From Lepas anatifera (taxonomy: Eukaryota; Arthropoda; Thecostraca; Lepadidae): a DNA stretch of 64,000 nucleotides. Made by a program: the position numbers and the translations under genes. The stretch is from assembly GCA_034440635.1 (NCBI GenBank), contig JAOTON010002228.1:968001-1032000 (forward strand). The letters are read 5' to 3'. Shown in pieces: positions 10,945-23,069 of this stretch (positions are counted from its first letter, which is position 1; each line of letters starts with the position of its first letter). The notes under the pieces were generated by a model, which searched no databases, had not been told where the DNA came from, and worked only from the letters and a program-made list of their open reading frames with translations.

Positions 10945-12749
10945 CCTTCTGGGAGCGCGTGCATATCCCAATGCAGAAGGGGCAGCGCGTGCTGGAACAG
11001 GTGATCCGCTTGCACGAGAAGTGAGAGACGCTCAAAAAGACAAGAAGCGGTGGACCAAGATGTAGGAGACGGAGGAGAAAGATTTTTTCGAGTCGGCGAC
11101 CGGTCTCTTTGACATCGCGCATCAGGACGCTTTGGCGATGATGACGATCAACGAGGATAAGGAGTTTCTCTAGGTCCACCACAAGAAGGGGCGGCGCGGC
11201 TGTATGGCGATGAAGGACGGCTGCCCTCGAAAACTGGAAGCGGAAGAAGGAGCAGGTGACACAGCGATATTGAGAGACGACTGAGATGGAGCCACAAACT
11301 CTTGACGAGACTGCGCAGCTGACCTCTTCCAGCACCTCTATTGCCGTCAGCAGCCCCACTCGCTCTGTCCACCAAGAGCGCGACGGCGACGACTCGCCTG
11401 GTCCATCGACTTCTATAGCAACGTGTTTACTGCCCAAGCGTCGGCGTGCGAAAACAAAGCTCATCAGCACAGAGCTAGCAGCCGCGATGGATCGAACAAA
11501 GATGTTCCACCGTGAAGGTGTCTACCTCCTACCGGCGGCGGCTCTAAGCCTGGGACACAAACCTGAAGAGCTGGTCATCAACCGTGAGTCATCTGGCAAG
11601 TCTCAGATACAGTTCCGGAAGGCTAAGGCTGCCGAGATCAAAGCCGCCTTTGCAACGACCGTCCCTCTCATAGCCCATTCGGATAGAAAAATATTCCCAG
11701 GCATGGGCAGAGGACCAGCCGTCGACCGACTTCCAGCCCTCCTCTCCGCTGACGGCGTGCCGAAGCTCCTGGCCGTACCGAAGCTTCCTAACTGTGCCGG
11801 ATAGACTGCAGCTGTCCTTGCGGTGCTCGATGACTGGGAGGTGAACGACCGAGTGAGGGTGCTCAGTTTCGACACCACTGCCTCTAACACTGGTCTCAGG
11901 GCCGGGGCCTGTACGATAATCGAGCAACGGCTCGGCCAGGACATGCTTCACCTGGCCTGCCGCCACCATGTTTATGAACTTGTCCTGGGAAGGCGCCCAC
12001 CGTCTGTCTCGGCCTGTCCAGCGGTCCGGACGTTCCCTTATTCAAGCGCTTCCAGACAACTTGGGCATCGTTGAATAGGACGGCGCCGGAGCCCTGCGAC
12101 GACTGCGATATGCTGTCACACCTGCACGACAGTCGCAACGACCTGCTTGCGCATTTCGACCGCCTCCTCGACGACCAGCACCCACGTGATGGCTACCGCG
12201 AGCTGCTGGAGATCGCCCTGGGCGGCGTCCCGAAGCGAAGTGTGAGGATCGCCCTTCCCGATGCACTGCATCGGGCGCGCTGGATGGCCAAGGTCATTTA
12301 CTCAGTGAGAGTATATCTCTTCCGCACACAGTTCCATCTCACTGCGTCCAAGAAGAGCAGCACCCAGCGAGCCGTGACGTTTGTGTTCTCAACGTATGCC
12401 ACGGTCTGGTTCGAGGCACCGAATCCGGACTCCGCCCCGCAATTTCGACAGTGACAATTTCGTCATAACTGGCTCCGCCAACTTCTTCACTCTTCTCAGC
12501 CTGGAGACAAGCTTCCTCGACAAGGATCCAGTCTGCTGGGAGGAGGAACCCTCCTACAGCGCTGCCTCTCGCTGCGTCAAATCACTCCGTGCCGTCAACG
12601 AATTCGCGGGGCGGGGCGTCGCCCTGATGCAGGAGATCAACATGGCCCTCATCAAGGACGAGGGCCAGAAACAGTTCCAGCTACAGGTCGTCGAGAAGCA
12701 TCGGCGCAGCTTTCCGAACGCCCGCAAGTCCACTGTGACTGCAAACTAG
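10945..12749 (+). pseudogene. decayed hAT-like transposase of the FDTTASNTG / ERGV family
   Basis: Blocks in order match an uncharacterised invertebrate family I know from motif memory: FWERVHIPMQKGQRVLEQV (from about 10948), FDIAHQDAL (about 11109), MDRTKMFHREGVYLLPAAA (about 11485), AHSDRKIFPG, VDRLPALLSADGVPKLLAVPK (part), FDTTASNTG (11868), ACRHHVYELVL (11957), GPDVPLFKRFQTTW (12023), ARWMAKVIYSVRVYLFRTQF (12277, part) and RGVALMQEIN with KQFQLQVVEKHRRSFPN (12612-12732). In-frame stops lie at 11022, 11063, 11171 and 11802. Frame changes occur between 11024 and 11063, near 11280, near 12000-12015 and near 12430. The D-x-x-A-S-N followed by C-x-x-H spacing recalls the hAT RNase-H-fold transposase core, so I infer a mobile-element origin. 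No TIRs were found around it. It cannot encode a working protein. Confidence 0.7.
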
Positions 12750-12957
12750 GAGAAAATGAGTGAGGCTGGGCACATTAGAGACCCCTGACGCTTTTTGAGC
12801 GGGTAATCCTCTGGAATAGGGGTGTAGCAGGAACCAAGAGAGTTAAATATATATGCTGTTTATGTCGAGTGTGGTGCTATTCATTAGTACAAATTACAAA
12901 TCTAGAATAAGGAACATTGAAAAAAATACTGAAAAATAAGCATTTCATTCCAGAAAT

Positions 12958-13172
12958 GCAAACTTTGACCTCGTTGAGCGACCTCGAAACATACACAAAA
13001 TTCCCCCAAAAATGCACCCTTTGTTTTTGCCGTTAATCGAACCGTATGGCAGCCCGTCCCAAAAGAAGTTCTCAAAAAATAAATTTACCACCGAATAAGT
13101 GCCACCCCATATCAGGGTCATATGGTCACCAACTACTTCCCAGTTAGAAGGGTTTCTCGGGAGCCAGCTTAA
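12958..13172 (-). mobile_element. SINE copy, reverse strand
   Basis: Read on the minus strand it begins gctggctcccgagaaaccctt, as at 8769, passes gaccctg, gtggcacttatt and gggacggg, and ends near the aggtcgctcaa block shared with 10398-10610. The tRNA-like head is missing or unrecognisable. Decayed and non-coding. Confidence 0.55.
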
Positions 13173-13516
13173 TGATTCTGACGAAGGGCTGGCCGAGTAT
13201 ATAATCTTTCCCAATTCACAACTTCAAGGAATCGATGAGAAAGGCCACTAACAACTTATCAACTTACCGAAAAAACATGCAGCGGTCTCACTATAACTTT
13301 TACCTATGCTGCCACCACAATAATAAATAAATAGGCTAAGCACTTTGCAACACCACGCCAGCAACCAGTCTGACGCACTGTGGCTACATCGGGTTCCGCC
13401 TAATCCACGAATGAGCTCTGAGCGCTGACAACTGACCGCGTGTGAAAGGAGAGCATCGTGCAATCCCCCGGTACTAGCTGGGCTTCCGGTCGGTTAGAAC
13501 ACGATGTTTGATTGGT

Positions 13517-13586
13517 TGGCTCCGCCGGGACTTGAACCCGGGACCGGTGGCTTAGAAGACAGGGGTGCTATCCACTAAGCCACCCC
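13517..13586 (-). tRNA. tRNA-like sequence (pseudo-tRNA or SINE head)
   Basis: The minus strand has box A TGGCTTAGTGGATAGC (about 13567-13582) and box B GGTTCAAGTCC (13528-13538) with a good T arm, and 3' bases like an arginine tRNA (CGGCGGAGCC). The 5' acceptor half does not pair with it and no proper anticodon stem forms. Instead GGTGGCTTAG and CTAAGCCACC are perfect 10-bp complements across the molecule. It is therefore unlikely to be a functional tRNA. Confidence 0.4.
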
Positions 13587-13599
13587 ATCCCCTTGGTCA

Positions 13600-14290
13600 A
13601 TTTTAGGTCATCCGTCTATTTCACTGGGGGCCAATTTCCGGGCACTGGGGGGCATTTCGGCCGACTGGGGGGAAATAGCCCCCAGTTAACATGTTAAAAA
13701 ATGGCCTGGGAAAATTCGTCATATGCTGAATTCGGTCCGCAATATCAGTCATAGACTTTTTAAGAGGCCCCATTTGAAGGAAGAATCATCACGAAAATTC
13801 CGGCCCCACCAGACCATAGCCGAATCTTCTTGAATAAATCCAAATCAACCCGTTTGTACGCTACGATTATCAATCTGAATTCAATTAACATGAGAAATAC
13901 GATTGGAAAAAATAGTTTGAATCCATATGCAGATTCGAACCTACCGGAAAATCCAAATCCAAAATCTGGTAAATCCAATCCTGTCCATGGATCGGATTGG
14001 GATCAGACAAGGATCAGATTGGGAACGGATTGGGAACGGATGCCCATTTACGGTCCATGACTTAGGGGAAGTCGGTGCAAACGCACACACTTATCTTCCT
14101 TAAAACTTTCACTCCTCTCCTATGTGCCCTACAGCTAAAATTTGTATACAGTTGTCTTGGCTCAGCTCGCTGTCTCAAAAAGGAACTTATCACGAGCCCA
14201 AATTCAATAAAAGACACGTGCGTTCTCCTGTTGGAGTGAGGTGGTAATGCAACGCAAAAGAGGAGGCTGAAGTACGCATTGATACCCCCG
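13600..14290. other. no recognised gene; short G-rich repeats
   Basis: 13625-13685 repeats an (a)ctgggggg-c word about four times. 13990-14040 repeats ggatcagattggga-like words. Otherwise nothing is recognised. This is the left flank of the 39-kb array. Confidence 0.5.
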
Positions 14291-14642
14291 TCAGAAGCCG
14301 GTGACGAACGAAGTAAGAAACGGCTTCTATTCTGACAGTTTTTCCGGTCTCGTCGTGGTTGTCTGTCAGAAGCCGGTGACGAACGAAGTGAGAAACGGCT
14401 TCTATACTGACAGTTTTTCGTTCTCTGTTGTCCGTCAGAAGCCGGTGACGAACGAAGTAAGAAACGGCTTCTATTCTGACAGTTTTTCCGGTCTCGTCGT
14501 TGTCTGTTGTCAGAAGCCGGTGACGAACGAAGTAAGAAACGGCTTCTATTCTGACAGTTTTTCCGGTCTCGTCGTGTCAGAAGCCGGTGACGAACGAAGT
14601 AGGAAACGGCTTCTATTCTGACAGTTTTTCCGGTCTCGTCGT
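14291..14642 (+). repeat. five tandem copies of the 5'-terminal repeat
   Basis: Copies start at 14291, 14366, 14435, 14510 and 14577 (spacing 75, 69, 75, 67). Each has TCAGAAGCCG facing CGGCTTCTATTCTGA, an imperfect stem, then a tttttccggtctcgtcg tail. Single copies occur at 23390 (unit 2) and 37626 (unit 5); the other units have only (TGT)n here. The AGAAGCCGGTGAC part is the inverse of the 3' subterminal repeat. The long ORF through it is a by-product of the repetition. Confidence 0.85.
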
Positions 14643-15061
14643 CTGTTGTTGTTGTTGTTGTCTGTTCTGAGCGCTGGTATCAGAGACCTAAAACTTTTGT
14701 GGATAGAAGGCACTTCCAAATGAATAAGCACCACGGTTGTCAATTTTCAAAAGTTTCAAAATTTTGCCCAGAGTTTTGCATTATGTGATTTTTAACTTTT
14801 ATTTTTCTTTTTTTTGCTAATTCATCTAGACTCTTCAAACTTGCACCCTTTTACATCAGGGAAATTTGTAGTTCACACAAAAAGTTGGAAAGGAAAAGCT
14901 TTAAATTTAGGGCTCTAAATTAGCTTTTAAACTTTGCAACCTAAATGTGGCATAAAACTCATGGTCTAAACTACAGGCTCGAAATATCTGAAGCTACAGC
15001 AGTTCAGGTTCTGAGTCAAATATCAACTTAAAGGCCGGTTTGTGCAGTACTGCACAAACAC

Positions 15062-18000
15062 TCCTCTCCTGGGCCAAGCTGTAAATTCATGGACTCTCCT
15101 TTTTGTTGGGTTGTAACATTGAGCCGGCAGTAAATGAACATTGATACGCCTGTACCAACCATTGCAATAAGCGAATAACCTATTCTCTTGTGCGTAACCT
15201 ATTCTATTCCACAACCTACTTGCTTGCTCATCTTTATTGAGTTTTTTGTTGTTTTTCTTTCCCCTTCCAAATTTTATGTATCTATAACTATATCTTATGG
15301 ACTACTCTTACAGATTGCCCCCTGGCCTCTTGCTTGATACATTATTAGTCTCTTGCTTGATACTTTCTCTTCGAAACATAATGTAACCATAACTGTATGT
15401 TACAAAATTACCCTGTAATTCACTCTGCTAACACCATGCTTGATACATAAACAAAACTCATCTTTTCAGGGCTCAACAACCTGCTAATGCCAACCTGAAT
15501 CTCTGATCAAGCTCAAGGTATTATCATGAAGGTATGGTAAATTGGTCCACCTTATAGGCATGGAAATTCCTAGGTATAGCTTTCTTTCTTTTGTTGCCTC
15601 CCTTCTAACATATTGTGTAGTTGTTCCTTGTCTGAAAACCAACATACATATTTTCCTTGGTTACCAATTCTAGTTCCTAGCTTGATCTAATTTTTGCTGT
15701 TTGACCTCTGTGCCCATTCATTCTTGTGTAACTTTTGCACTGAACATTCAGTCCCTACCAAACAATGTAAATACAAGCAGATTTATCCCTGAGTTCGCTC
15801 CCCACAATAATGACAGCAATATTGAACAATTAAACCTTTTAGAGCTTCTAAAATCTTGTAATTACTGCTCCCTAGATACATACAACTTAATCAATTCAGG
15901 TAAAGATATCCTGCCTATTATCCATATCAATATTAGGTCCCTTCCCAAACATTTTGAGACACTGGAATACCTCATTTCCAAATTTAAACAAAAACCACTC
16001 ATCATTTTGATAACTGAACTTTGGCTGGCACCTGAGCTTACAAACTCTTATCACCTCCATGATTACAATTTTGAAATTTCTACTCCAGAAGAAAACAGAG
16101 GAAAAGGGGCAGGAATATATATCAATAAGCATCTCTGTTATAACAGGAGGTATGACCTAGAGTCAAAATCTCTTCAATTCCAATCAGTCATTCTTGAAAT
16201 CCAAAACATTCTCCCATTCAATCTAACTGTTGGTTCCTTCTACAGGTCACCATCGTTTCCATCTGGAATGTTTCTTGATTATCTGGATTCATTCTTGGAA
16301 ATCTTATCTATGAACAAAAAACAATGCATAATAGGAGGCGACTTCAATTTTGACATCCTGAAAGGAGGCTCCATTGATCACATTGATATCTTTATACATT
16401 TACTTGCGTCATACGGTTTCAATCCGTGCATCTCAATTCCCACCAGAATTTCGACAGAAAGTCAAACACTTATTGATAACTTTTTCAGTAACGACATATC
16501 TACCATAAAATCTTCCTCAGTTCTCATGTCAGATATTAGTGACCATCTGCCCATTACACTCGAGCTTCACTCCTCAATTAATGTTAAGCACTCAGAGCAA
16601 AAACCCACCATCTCATTTGATTTTCGTAATATTGATATTCTGAAGGTGAAATTGCAAAACAGACTGGAAAATCTTTCAACTATTAATGATCCCGCCAGCG
16701 TTGCAACCTTGATACAATCAGCTCTCGTGGATGAAATCTCCAATCTCTCGACAAGGAAAAAAACGCGGCGAAACACACCTATTCAACCATGGATCTCATA
16801 CAGTATTCTAAGATGTATAAACAAAAAAACAGATCTTTATCAAAAATTTGTTCGCTCGAAATCTAAAAATGATGAAACATTATATAAAAACTACAAGAAC
16901 GTGTTAATAAATGTCATAGGAAATGCCAGAAAACTATATTACCAAAGAAAACTAGAAGAAGATAAATCAGATCCTAGAAAACTTTGGAACACCCTTCTAC
17001 AATTGACACGAAAAAACAAACACAAAAATGAACTTCCAGAACTATTCGAGATCGAGAACAAACTAGAAACAAATCCCCAAAAGATTGCGCATCATTTCAA
17101 TAATTTTTCTCAACAGTAGGTGCTTCTCTGGATGCCTCGCTTCCGCCGTCCACCTCAGATCCTCTTCAATACCTTGTAAGGGACCAAGCGTCCCCAACTT
17201 TTCATTTTCACCCAATAAACGAAGCAATGGTTCAGAAAACCATAACGTCCCTGGGTAATAAGGGAGCTGGATATGACGGTATAAGTGCTAAGATACTAAA
17301 ACGTATATCTCTTGCGATCTCTCCCCATCTAACCCATCTGTTTAATCTGTGCCTAGCTCATGGTGTCTTCCCTGATGAATTCAAAATTGCTTTAGTTGTT
17401 CCTATTTACAAATCCGGTAGTAAACAATCTTTCACAAATTATAGACCCATCTCTATACTCCCTATATTAGCCAAGGTATTCGAAAAAATTATCTACCAAC
17501 AAAAAATTGAATACTTCAATGAAAATAACACCATCTTTAAAAACCAATTTGGATTTCAAAAGAGCCACAGCACATTTATGCCAATTGCCCTACTATATGA
17601 TGACATAACATCAGCGCTGACCCAAAAAAAGTCTCTGCAGCCATCTATCTCGATTTTAGCAAAGCCTTCGATACTGTCAACCACCATATACTTCTTTCAA
17701 AATTACGTTTATACGGCATTCATGGAACTTCTCTAAAACTTTTTTCATCCTACTTAAAAAATCGTACCCAATATGTTAAGTTCAACAGAACCATTACAGA
17801 CGAGCCGTGTCGAATTTCTACAGGCGTACCACAAGGAAGTGTTCTGGGCCCGCTTTTGTTCCTATTGTATGTAAATGACTTGCACAAATGCTCATTGATC
17901 CCAAAATTCTATCTTTTTGCAGATGACACGGCTCTCTTTTTCACTGCGAATAACAAAACTAGCCTTGAAAAGCATATTCAGGATAGCCTCAAAGATATAA

Positions 18001-19807
18001 CGGCCTGGCTCTGTTGCAACCGCCTTTCATTAAACGTGAAGAAATCAAACTACCAAATTTTCTCAACCTCTCCTCAAAATGATCTAAATATCCAAATCAA
18101 CAATGAAAACCTACAACGCAAGTTTTGCACCAAATACCTAGGAATCTCTATAGAGGAGGATCTGAGGTGGACACAGCATATAAAAAACGTTGAAAACACG
18201 ATATCAAGAAATATTGGTATAATAAAAAGAGCTCAGCACATCCTAAACTCTGGTCATACTCTCCTGTTATACAATTCTATGATATTACCATTTCTAAATT
18301 ATGGCCTTCCAATTTGGGGCAGCACATATGAATATAAATTAAACAAGCTGAAAGTGCTCCAAAAGAAAATAATTAGGATAATTGACAAAAATGACCGCCT
18401 GGCGCACACAAGTCCCCTGTTTAAAAAGTACAAAATTCTTAAGGTTAAAGACCTAATTGAAACATCAAAACTAAACATCATCCATAACTATCTAAGAAAT
18501 TCTCTTCCTTGCTCCTTGTCAGAAAAGATAACACGCGTAGACCAGGACCAAAACATCCGGAACACCCGACATGCGCAGCACTTAAATGTACCATTTGCCC
18601 CAACAATGTATCGTAAATTTTCACTCTTTATATCTGCCCCAAGAACGATGTAATAGGTACCAAAATAAGAAATATAAACGATGTCCCGCTAGGAAGGCGC
18701 TTCTTCAAAACGGTTGTCTCTAAATTATACTTCGATAGTTACTAAATGATTAAACCTTGTGGGGAGAAGAACAAAGCTATATTCTATAAAATAGTACGCT
18801 ATTGCAACAAGGTATGGTATGTATCTTCTTGTCATATATACCAACTCTAAACACTAACTATGCTGTAACGCTAACTTATGCTGTAAATTTTCATTGTGAG
18901 CTTAAAATTAAAACAAAGATAGCGGCTTAACCTAAATGATTGCATTAGGTGGTGTTAGCACAGGTGCGCCTCCGGCACCCCTCTTGCCCCCTCCGACTCC
19001 GTGTGCCTCCCGCTGACACTAACTACTCAACCTGGCCACTACTAACCATGTCTAAAAAATAACCTGTTCCATCCTCCCGGCTTAATAACCCCTTTTCCCG
19101 TAGGAACTGCTGGCCTGGCTCGGGAGCCGGTGGAGATCGGTGGCGTCGTGCGCTCCTGTCGGTCCCGCTATCCTCGAGCGAGTGGTGCTGCTTTCGTCCG
19201 GTGCCTGGCGGGACAGCTAGGTTTCTGGCGTGGCTGATCCCGCATGCTGCCGACGCGGAGCGGATAAACCGGCTCCGGGCCGGTCCCCGAAGTCGGTGGG
19301 CTGTGGCGACGGTTGGGGTCCGGTATGCTGCGGAGCCAATAGCGTGTGACTCTGCGTGACTCCGCCGGGTGGCGCTACTGCCGCCGCTAGGTGGCGCTGC
19401 TGTGCCCGGCAGGTGGTGCTGGTACTGGGCGGCGCTACTGAGATGCGTCGGCTGTCTTATGCTGCCCGGATGTCCTCTGCGTCGGTTGGCTCGCCTCAAC
19501 TTGTCGGCGTGATTTGGATGAGGCGGCCCCAGTTCGGTGATGAACCATAACCCATGAATTTATTTTACTTTATTTAATTTTTTTATTCTCACCCCAACCT
19601 TTTTATATATATTTTTTTCCTCTCCGAGTGTCTACCACGTATTGCTCTTATTCATCACCGCGGTTCTTAACGCATGTAACTTAACACTTGCTGCCTCCAC
19701 CTCTTAAGTGAGTCTGCCGGGAGTCTTAAAACGGTGTTTTTATGTCATCCGTATGAACCCATGCCTGTTTTTAATGTTTTTAGTGTCAAATATACGTGTA
19801 TGGAATG
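15062..19807 (+). mobile_element. LINE insertion (CR1/L2/Jockey-like), near full length
   Basis: The unit arm breaks after 15061 (ctgcacaaacac) and resumes at 19808 (aacacagaaa), giving a possible 5-bp AACAC duplication. The 4.75-kb insert has a 5' leader of about 640 bp, an endonuclease-RT reading frame (15701-18745) and a GC-rich then T-rich 3' region of about 1 kb, with GGTGGCGCTACTG-like words repeated around 19365-19440. I see no ORF1 or poly(A) tail. The arm sequence on both sides matches units 3-6, so the insertion postdates the array unit. Confidence 0.7.
15701..18745 (+). pseudogene. LINE ORF2: AP endonuclease and reverse transcriptase, frameshifted
   Basis: The endonuclease domain (15890-16560) shows NIRSLPKHF, ITELWL, FYRSPSFPSG, GGDFNFDIL and the terminal SDISDHLPI. 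The RT follows with YKSGSKQSFTNYRPISILP, KNQFGFQKSHST, LDFSKAFDTVNHHILLSKL (motif A), TGVPQGSVLGPLLFLLYVND and the catalytic FADDTALF (about 17921). Three frame changes break it: a T run at about 17103-17108, an A run at 17624-17630 and one near 18630. The last places the natural C-terminus at 18745. All other sequence is open, so the copy is young or the indels are sequence errors. Reverse transcriptase of this type primes cDNA at an endonuclease nick. CR1/L2-like versus Jockey-like is not settled. Confidence 0.85.
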
Positions 19808-20563
19808 AACACAGAAAAAAACAAAAACGGAAATTTAAGGGTCTTTTTGGCCCATTCCGTGAAGGTCTGCATTTCCCAAAATATCATTCAAACCCTTATA
19901 TCTTCCGATCTAATTGATAAAAATTAGTTCCCATTTCAGATAAAAAGAGAGAATAGCCTCCTTTATTATATATTTAGAGATAAAAACTTTCAGACTGAAA
20001 CTTTTTATTTTATAGGCAAAAATAAAATATAAGTTTTTAAAATTTTTATTCTCAGCCCCTGGTTTCCAAACCATGATAGCTACGGTATTGAACTTAACAC
20101 GGCTGGATAGAAAACTTCGTTGCCGTCATTTTTCTCACTCATACCCCCACTTATCTCTTACGGCTTCCGCGCTATAAGCCGTAAAATACATTTCAAAGTG
20201 GTAATTTTATCAGTTCATTTTTGCTTCACACCGGGGTTTAGGGTGGTTAGAGTCATTGGAGGGAAATGAAATTTTGCATGCAGCTAGGTAAGAGACATGT
20301 GTCGACATTCCATCTGCATAGATATCAATGAAACACCAAGTTACCTTTACAAACATGCCGTTTCTCCACGCAACGTTGTAGCACATCACCACGCGTCACC
20401 CCTGCGTCCACGCCGCGGCAACGCCGGCAATCGGCGCGGCCGTTTCTGTTTATTTATGGTCTGGTAAAAAAGTACCCAATACTACCCATAATGCATCACA
20501 AGTAATTAGAGTACCGTAAAAGTCCGAGTTTACAATAAGAGTATTATGTTTCTGTTTTTGGAC

Positions 20564-20757
20564 CATGGGTGGATCCAGGGAATAAGTAGGCTAGGTGCCC
20601 CCCTCACCCCTTCTCCCCCATCCCCCTCCCCAACCCACAATCGACCATCGGAGGTGCAGGGTGCCATCGAACTTTCCAGGGGTTTCCGGGACAATTTCAG
20701 GGGGCGCTAAGATTCTATGGGGGCACCTGTCCCCTTTCCCCCTTGGATCCGCCTATG
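20564..20757. mobile_element. inverted-end element before minisatellite, unit 1 (short form)
   Basis: The left end CATGGGTGGATCCAGGG and right end CCCTTGGATCCGCCTATG are imperfect inverted repeats of each other and resemble hAT-like ends (CAGTGGCGGATCC). The other type I units carry a 415-423-bp form (28361-28777, 32006-32428, 36042-36456, 42498-42918). This one has an internal deletion. The ends match the core word of the minisatellite that follows directly. Confidence 0.6.
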
Positions 20758-20810
20758 TCGTTTCGGGGGATGGGGGGGCACGGAGGTGGGGTCGTTACGG
20801 GTGTGGGGGT

Positions 20811-23069
20811 AAGGAGCTCGAGCATAAGCGGATCCAGGACATCAGCATGGGGGTAGGGGCTAAAGAGTTCGAGCATAGGCAGACCCAGGACATCAGTACG
20901 AGGGTGGGGCTAGGGAGTTAGAGCATAGGCGGATCCAGGACATCGGTACGAGGGTCGGGCTAGGGAGTTAGAGCATAGGCGGATCCAGGACATCGGTACG
21001 AGGGTGGGGCTAGGGAGTTAGAGCATAGGCGGATCCAGGACATCAGTACGGGGTGGGGCTAAGGAGCTCGAGCATAGGCGGATCCATGACATCAGTTCAG
21101 GGGTGGGGCTAAGGAGCTCGAGCATAGGCGGATCCAGGACATCAGTGCGGGGGTGGGGCTCCGGAGCTCGAGTAATGGCGGATCCAGGACATCAGTTTAA
21201 GGGTGGGCTAAGGAGATGGAGCATAGGCGGATCCAGGACATCAGTACGGGGATGGACCTAAGGAGCTCAAGCATAGGCGGATCCAGGACATCAGTTCGGT
21301 GTGGGGCTAAGGAGCTCGAGCATAGGCGGACCCAGGACATCAGTACGGGGGTGGGGCTAAGGAGCTCGATCATAGGCGGATCCAGGACATCAATACGGGG
21401 TTGGAACTCGGGACCTCAAGCATAGGCGGATCCAGGACATCAGTACGAGAATGGGGCTAAGGAGCTTGAGCATAGGCTGATCCAGGACAGTACGGAGGTG
21501 GGGCTACGGAGTTCGAGCATAGGCGGAACCAGGACATCAGTACGGGGATGGATCTAAGGAGCTCAAGCATAGGCGGATCCAGGACATCAGTTTGGGGTGG
21601 GGCTAAGGAGCTCGAGCATAGGCGGAACTAGGACATTAGTAGGGTGGTAGGGGCTAAAGAGTTCGAGTATAGGCGAATCCAGGGCAGTACGGAAGTGGGG
21701 CTACGGAGTTCGAGCATAGGCAGATCCAGGACATCAGTTCGGGGGTGGGGCTAAGAGGTTCGAGCATAGGTGGATCCAGGACATCTGTACGGGGGTGGGG
21801 CTAAAGAGCTGGAGCATAGGCGGATCCAGGACATCAGTATGGGTGTGGGGCTGAAGAGCTCGAGCAGAGGCGGATCCAGGGCATCAGTAGGGGGTAGGGG
21901 CTAAGGAGTTCGAGCATAGGCAGATCCAGGACATCAGTACGGAGGTGGGGCTAAAAAGTTCGAGCATAGGCGGATCCAGGACATCAGTACGGGGGTGGGG
22001 CTAAGGAGCTCCAGCAAAGGCGGATCCAGGCCTCAGTACGGGGGTGGGGCTAAGAAGCTCAAGCATAAGCGGATCTAGGACATCAGTACGGTGGTGGGGC
22101 TCGGATGTTCCGGCATAGGCGGATCCAGGACAATAGTAGGGTGGTAGGGGCTAAAGAGTTCGAGTATAGGCGAATCCAGGGCAGTACGGAGGTGGGGCTA
22201 CGGAGTTCGAGCATAGGCAGATCCAGGACATCAGTATGGGTGTGGGGCTGAAGAGCTCGAGCAGAGGCGGATCCAGGGCATCAGTACGGGGGTGGGGCTA
22301 AGGGGTTCGAGTATAGGCGGATAAAGGACATCAGTACAGAGGTGGGGCTAAGGAGCCCAAGCATAAGCGGATCCAGGACATCAGCACAGGGGTAGGGGCT
22401 AAAGAGTTCGAGCATAGGCGGAGCCAGGATATCAGTACGGGGGTAGAGGCTAAGGAGTTTAAGCATAGGCGGATCCAGCATATCGGTACGGGGATTGGGC
22501 TAAGGAGATCCAGCATAGGCGGATCCAGGACATCTGTACGGAGGTGGGGCTAAGGAGCTCAAGCATAGGCGGATCCAGGACATCAGTATGGGTATCGGGC
22601 TAAGGAGCTCGAGCGGAGCGGATCCAGGACACCAGTACGGGGCTGGGGTAAGAGGCTCGAGTATAGGCGGATCTAAGACATCAGTACGGGGGTGGGGCTA
22701 AGGAGCTCGAGCATAAGCGGATCCAGGACATCAAGGGGCTAAAGAGTTAAAACAGGTAGGGGCTAAAGAGTTAAAACATAAGCGAATCCAGGACATCATT
22801 ACGGGGGTGGGGCTAAGGAGCTCGAGCATAAGCGGATTCAGGACATCAGTACGTGGGTGGGGCTCGGGAGCTCGAGCATAGAAGGATCCAGGACATCAGT
22901 AGGGGTAGGGGCTAAGGAGTTCAAGCATAGGCGGATCCAGGGCAGTATAGAAGTGGGGCTACGGAGTTCGAGCATAGGCAGATCCAGGACATATGTAAGG
23001 GGGTATGATAAGGAGCTCGAGCATGGGCGGATCCAGGACATCAGTTCGGTGGTGGGGCTGAGGTCTCGA
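20811..23069 (+). repeat. 50-bp minisatellite, unit 1 (about 45 copies)
   Basis: The consensus unit is 50 bp: an aaggagctcgagcataggcg half followed by gatccaggacatcagtacgg and gggtggggct. Copies differ by substitutions, small indels and higher-order blocks (some variants recur together). All are in one orientation with the G-rich strand on top. Copy number is length divided by 50. ORFs across it are repeat artefacts. Confidence 0.9.

Noticed and set aside
10838..11470. 210-codon minus-strand ORF
   Set aside because: It is the shadow of the plus-strand transposase relic, whose motifs are recognisable in order; the minus-strand translation has none.
13517..13586. Functional arginine tRNA gene
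   Set aside because: Acceptor stem does not pair and there is no valid anticodon stem.
14301..14621. 106-codon ORF with repeated TNEVRNGFYSDSFSGL
   Set aside because: It arises from five tandem copies of the 5'-terminal repeat; there is no sign of coding constraint and single copies elsewhere are not in a longer frame.
19023..19499. 158-codon minus-strand ORF in the LINE 3' region
   Set aside because: Compositional artefact of GC-rich repeated 3' UTR sequence; no motif.
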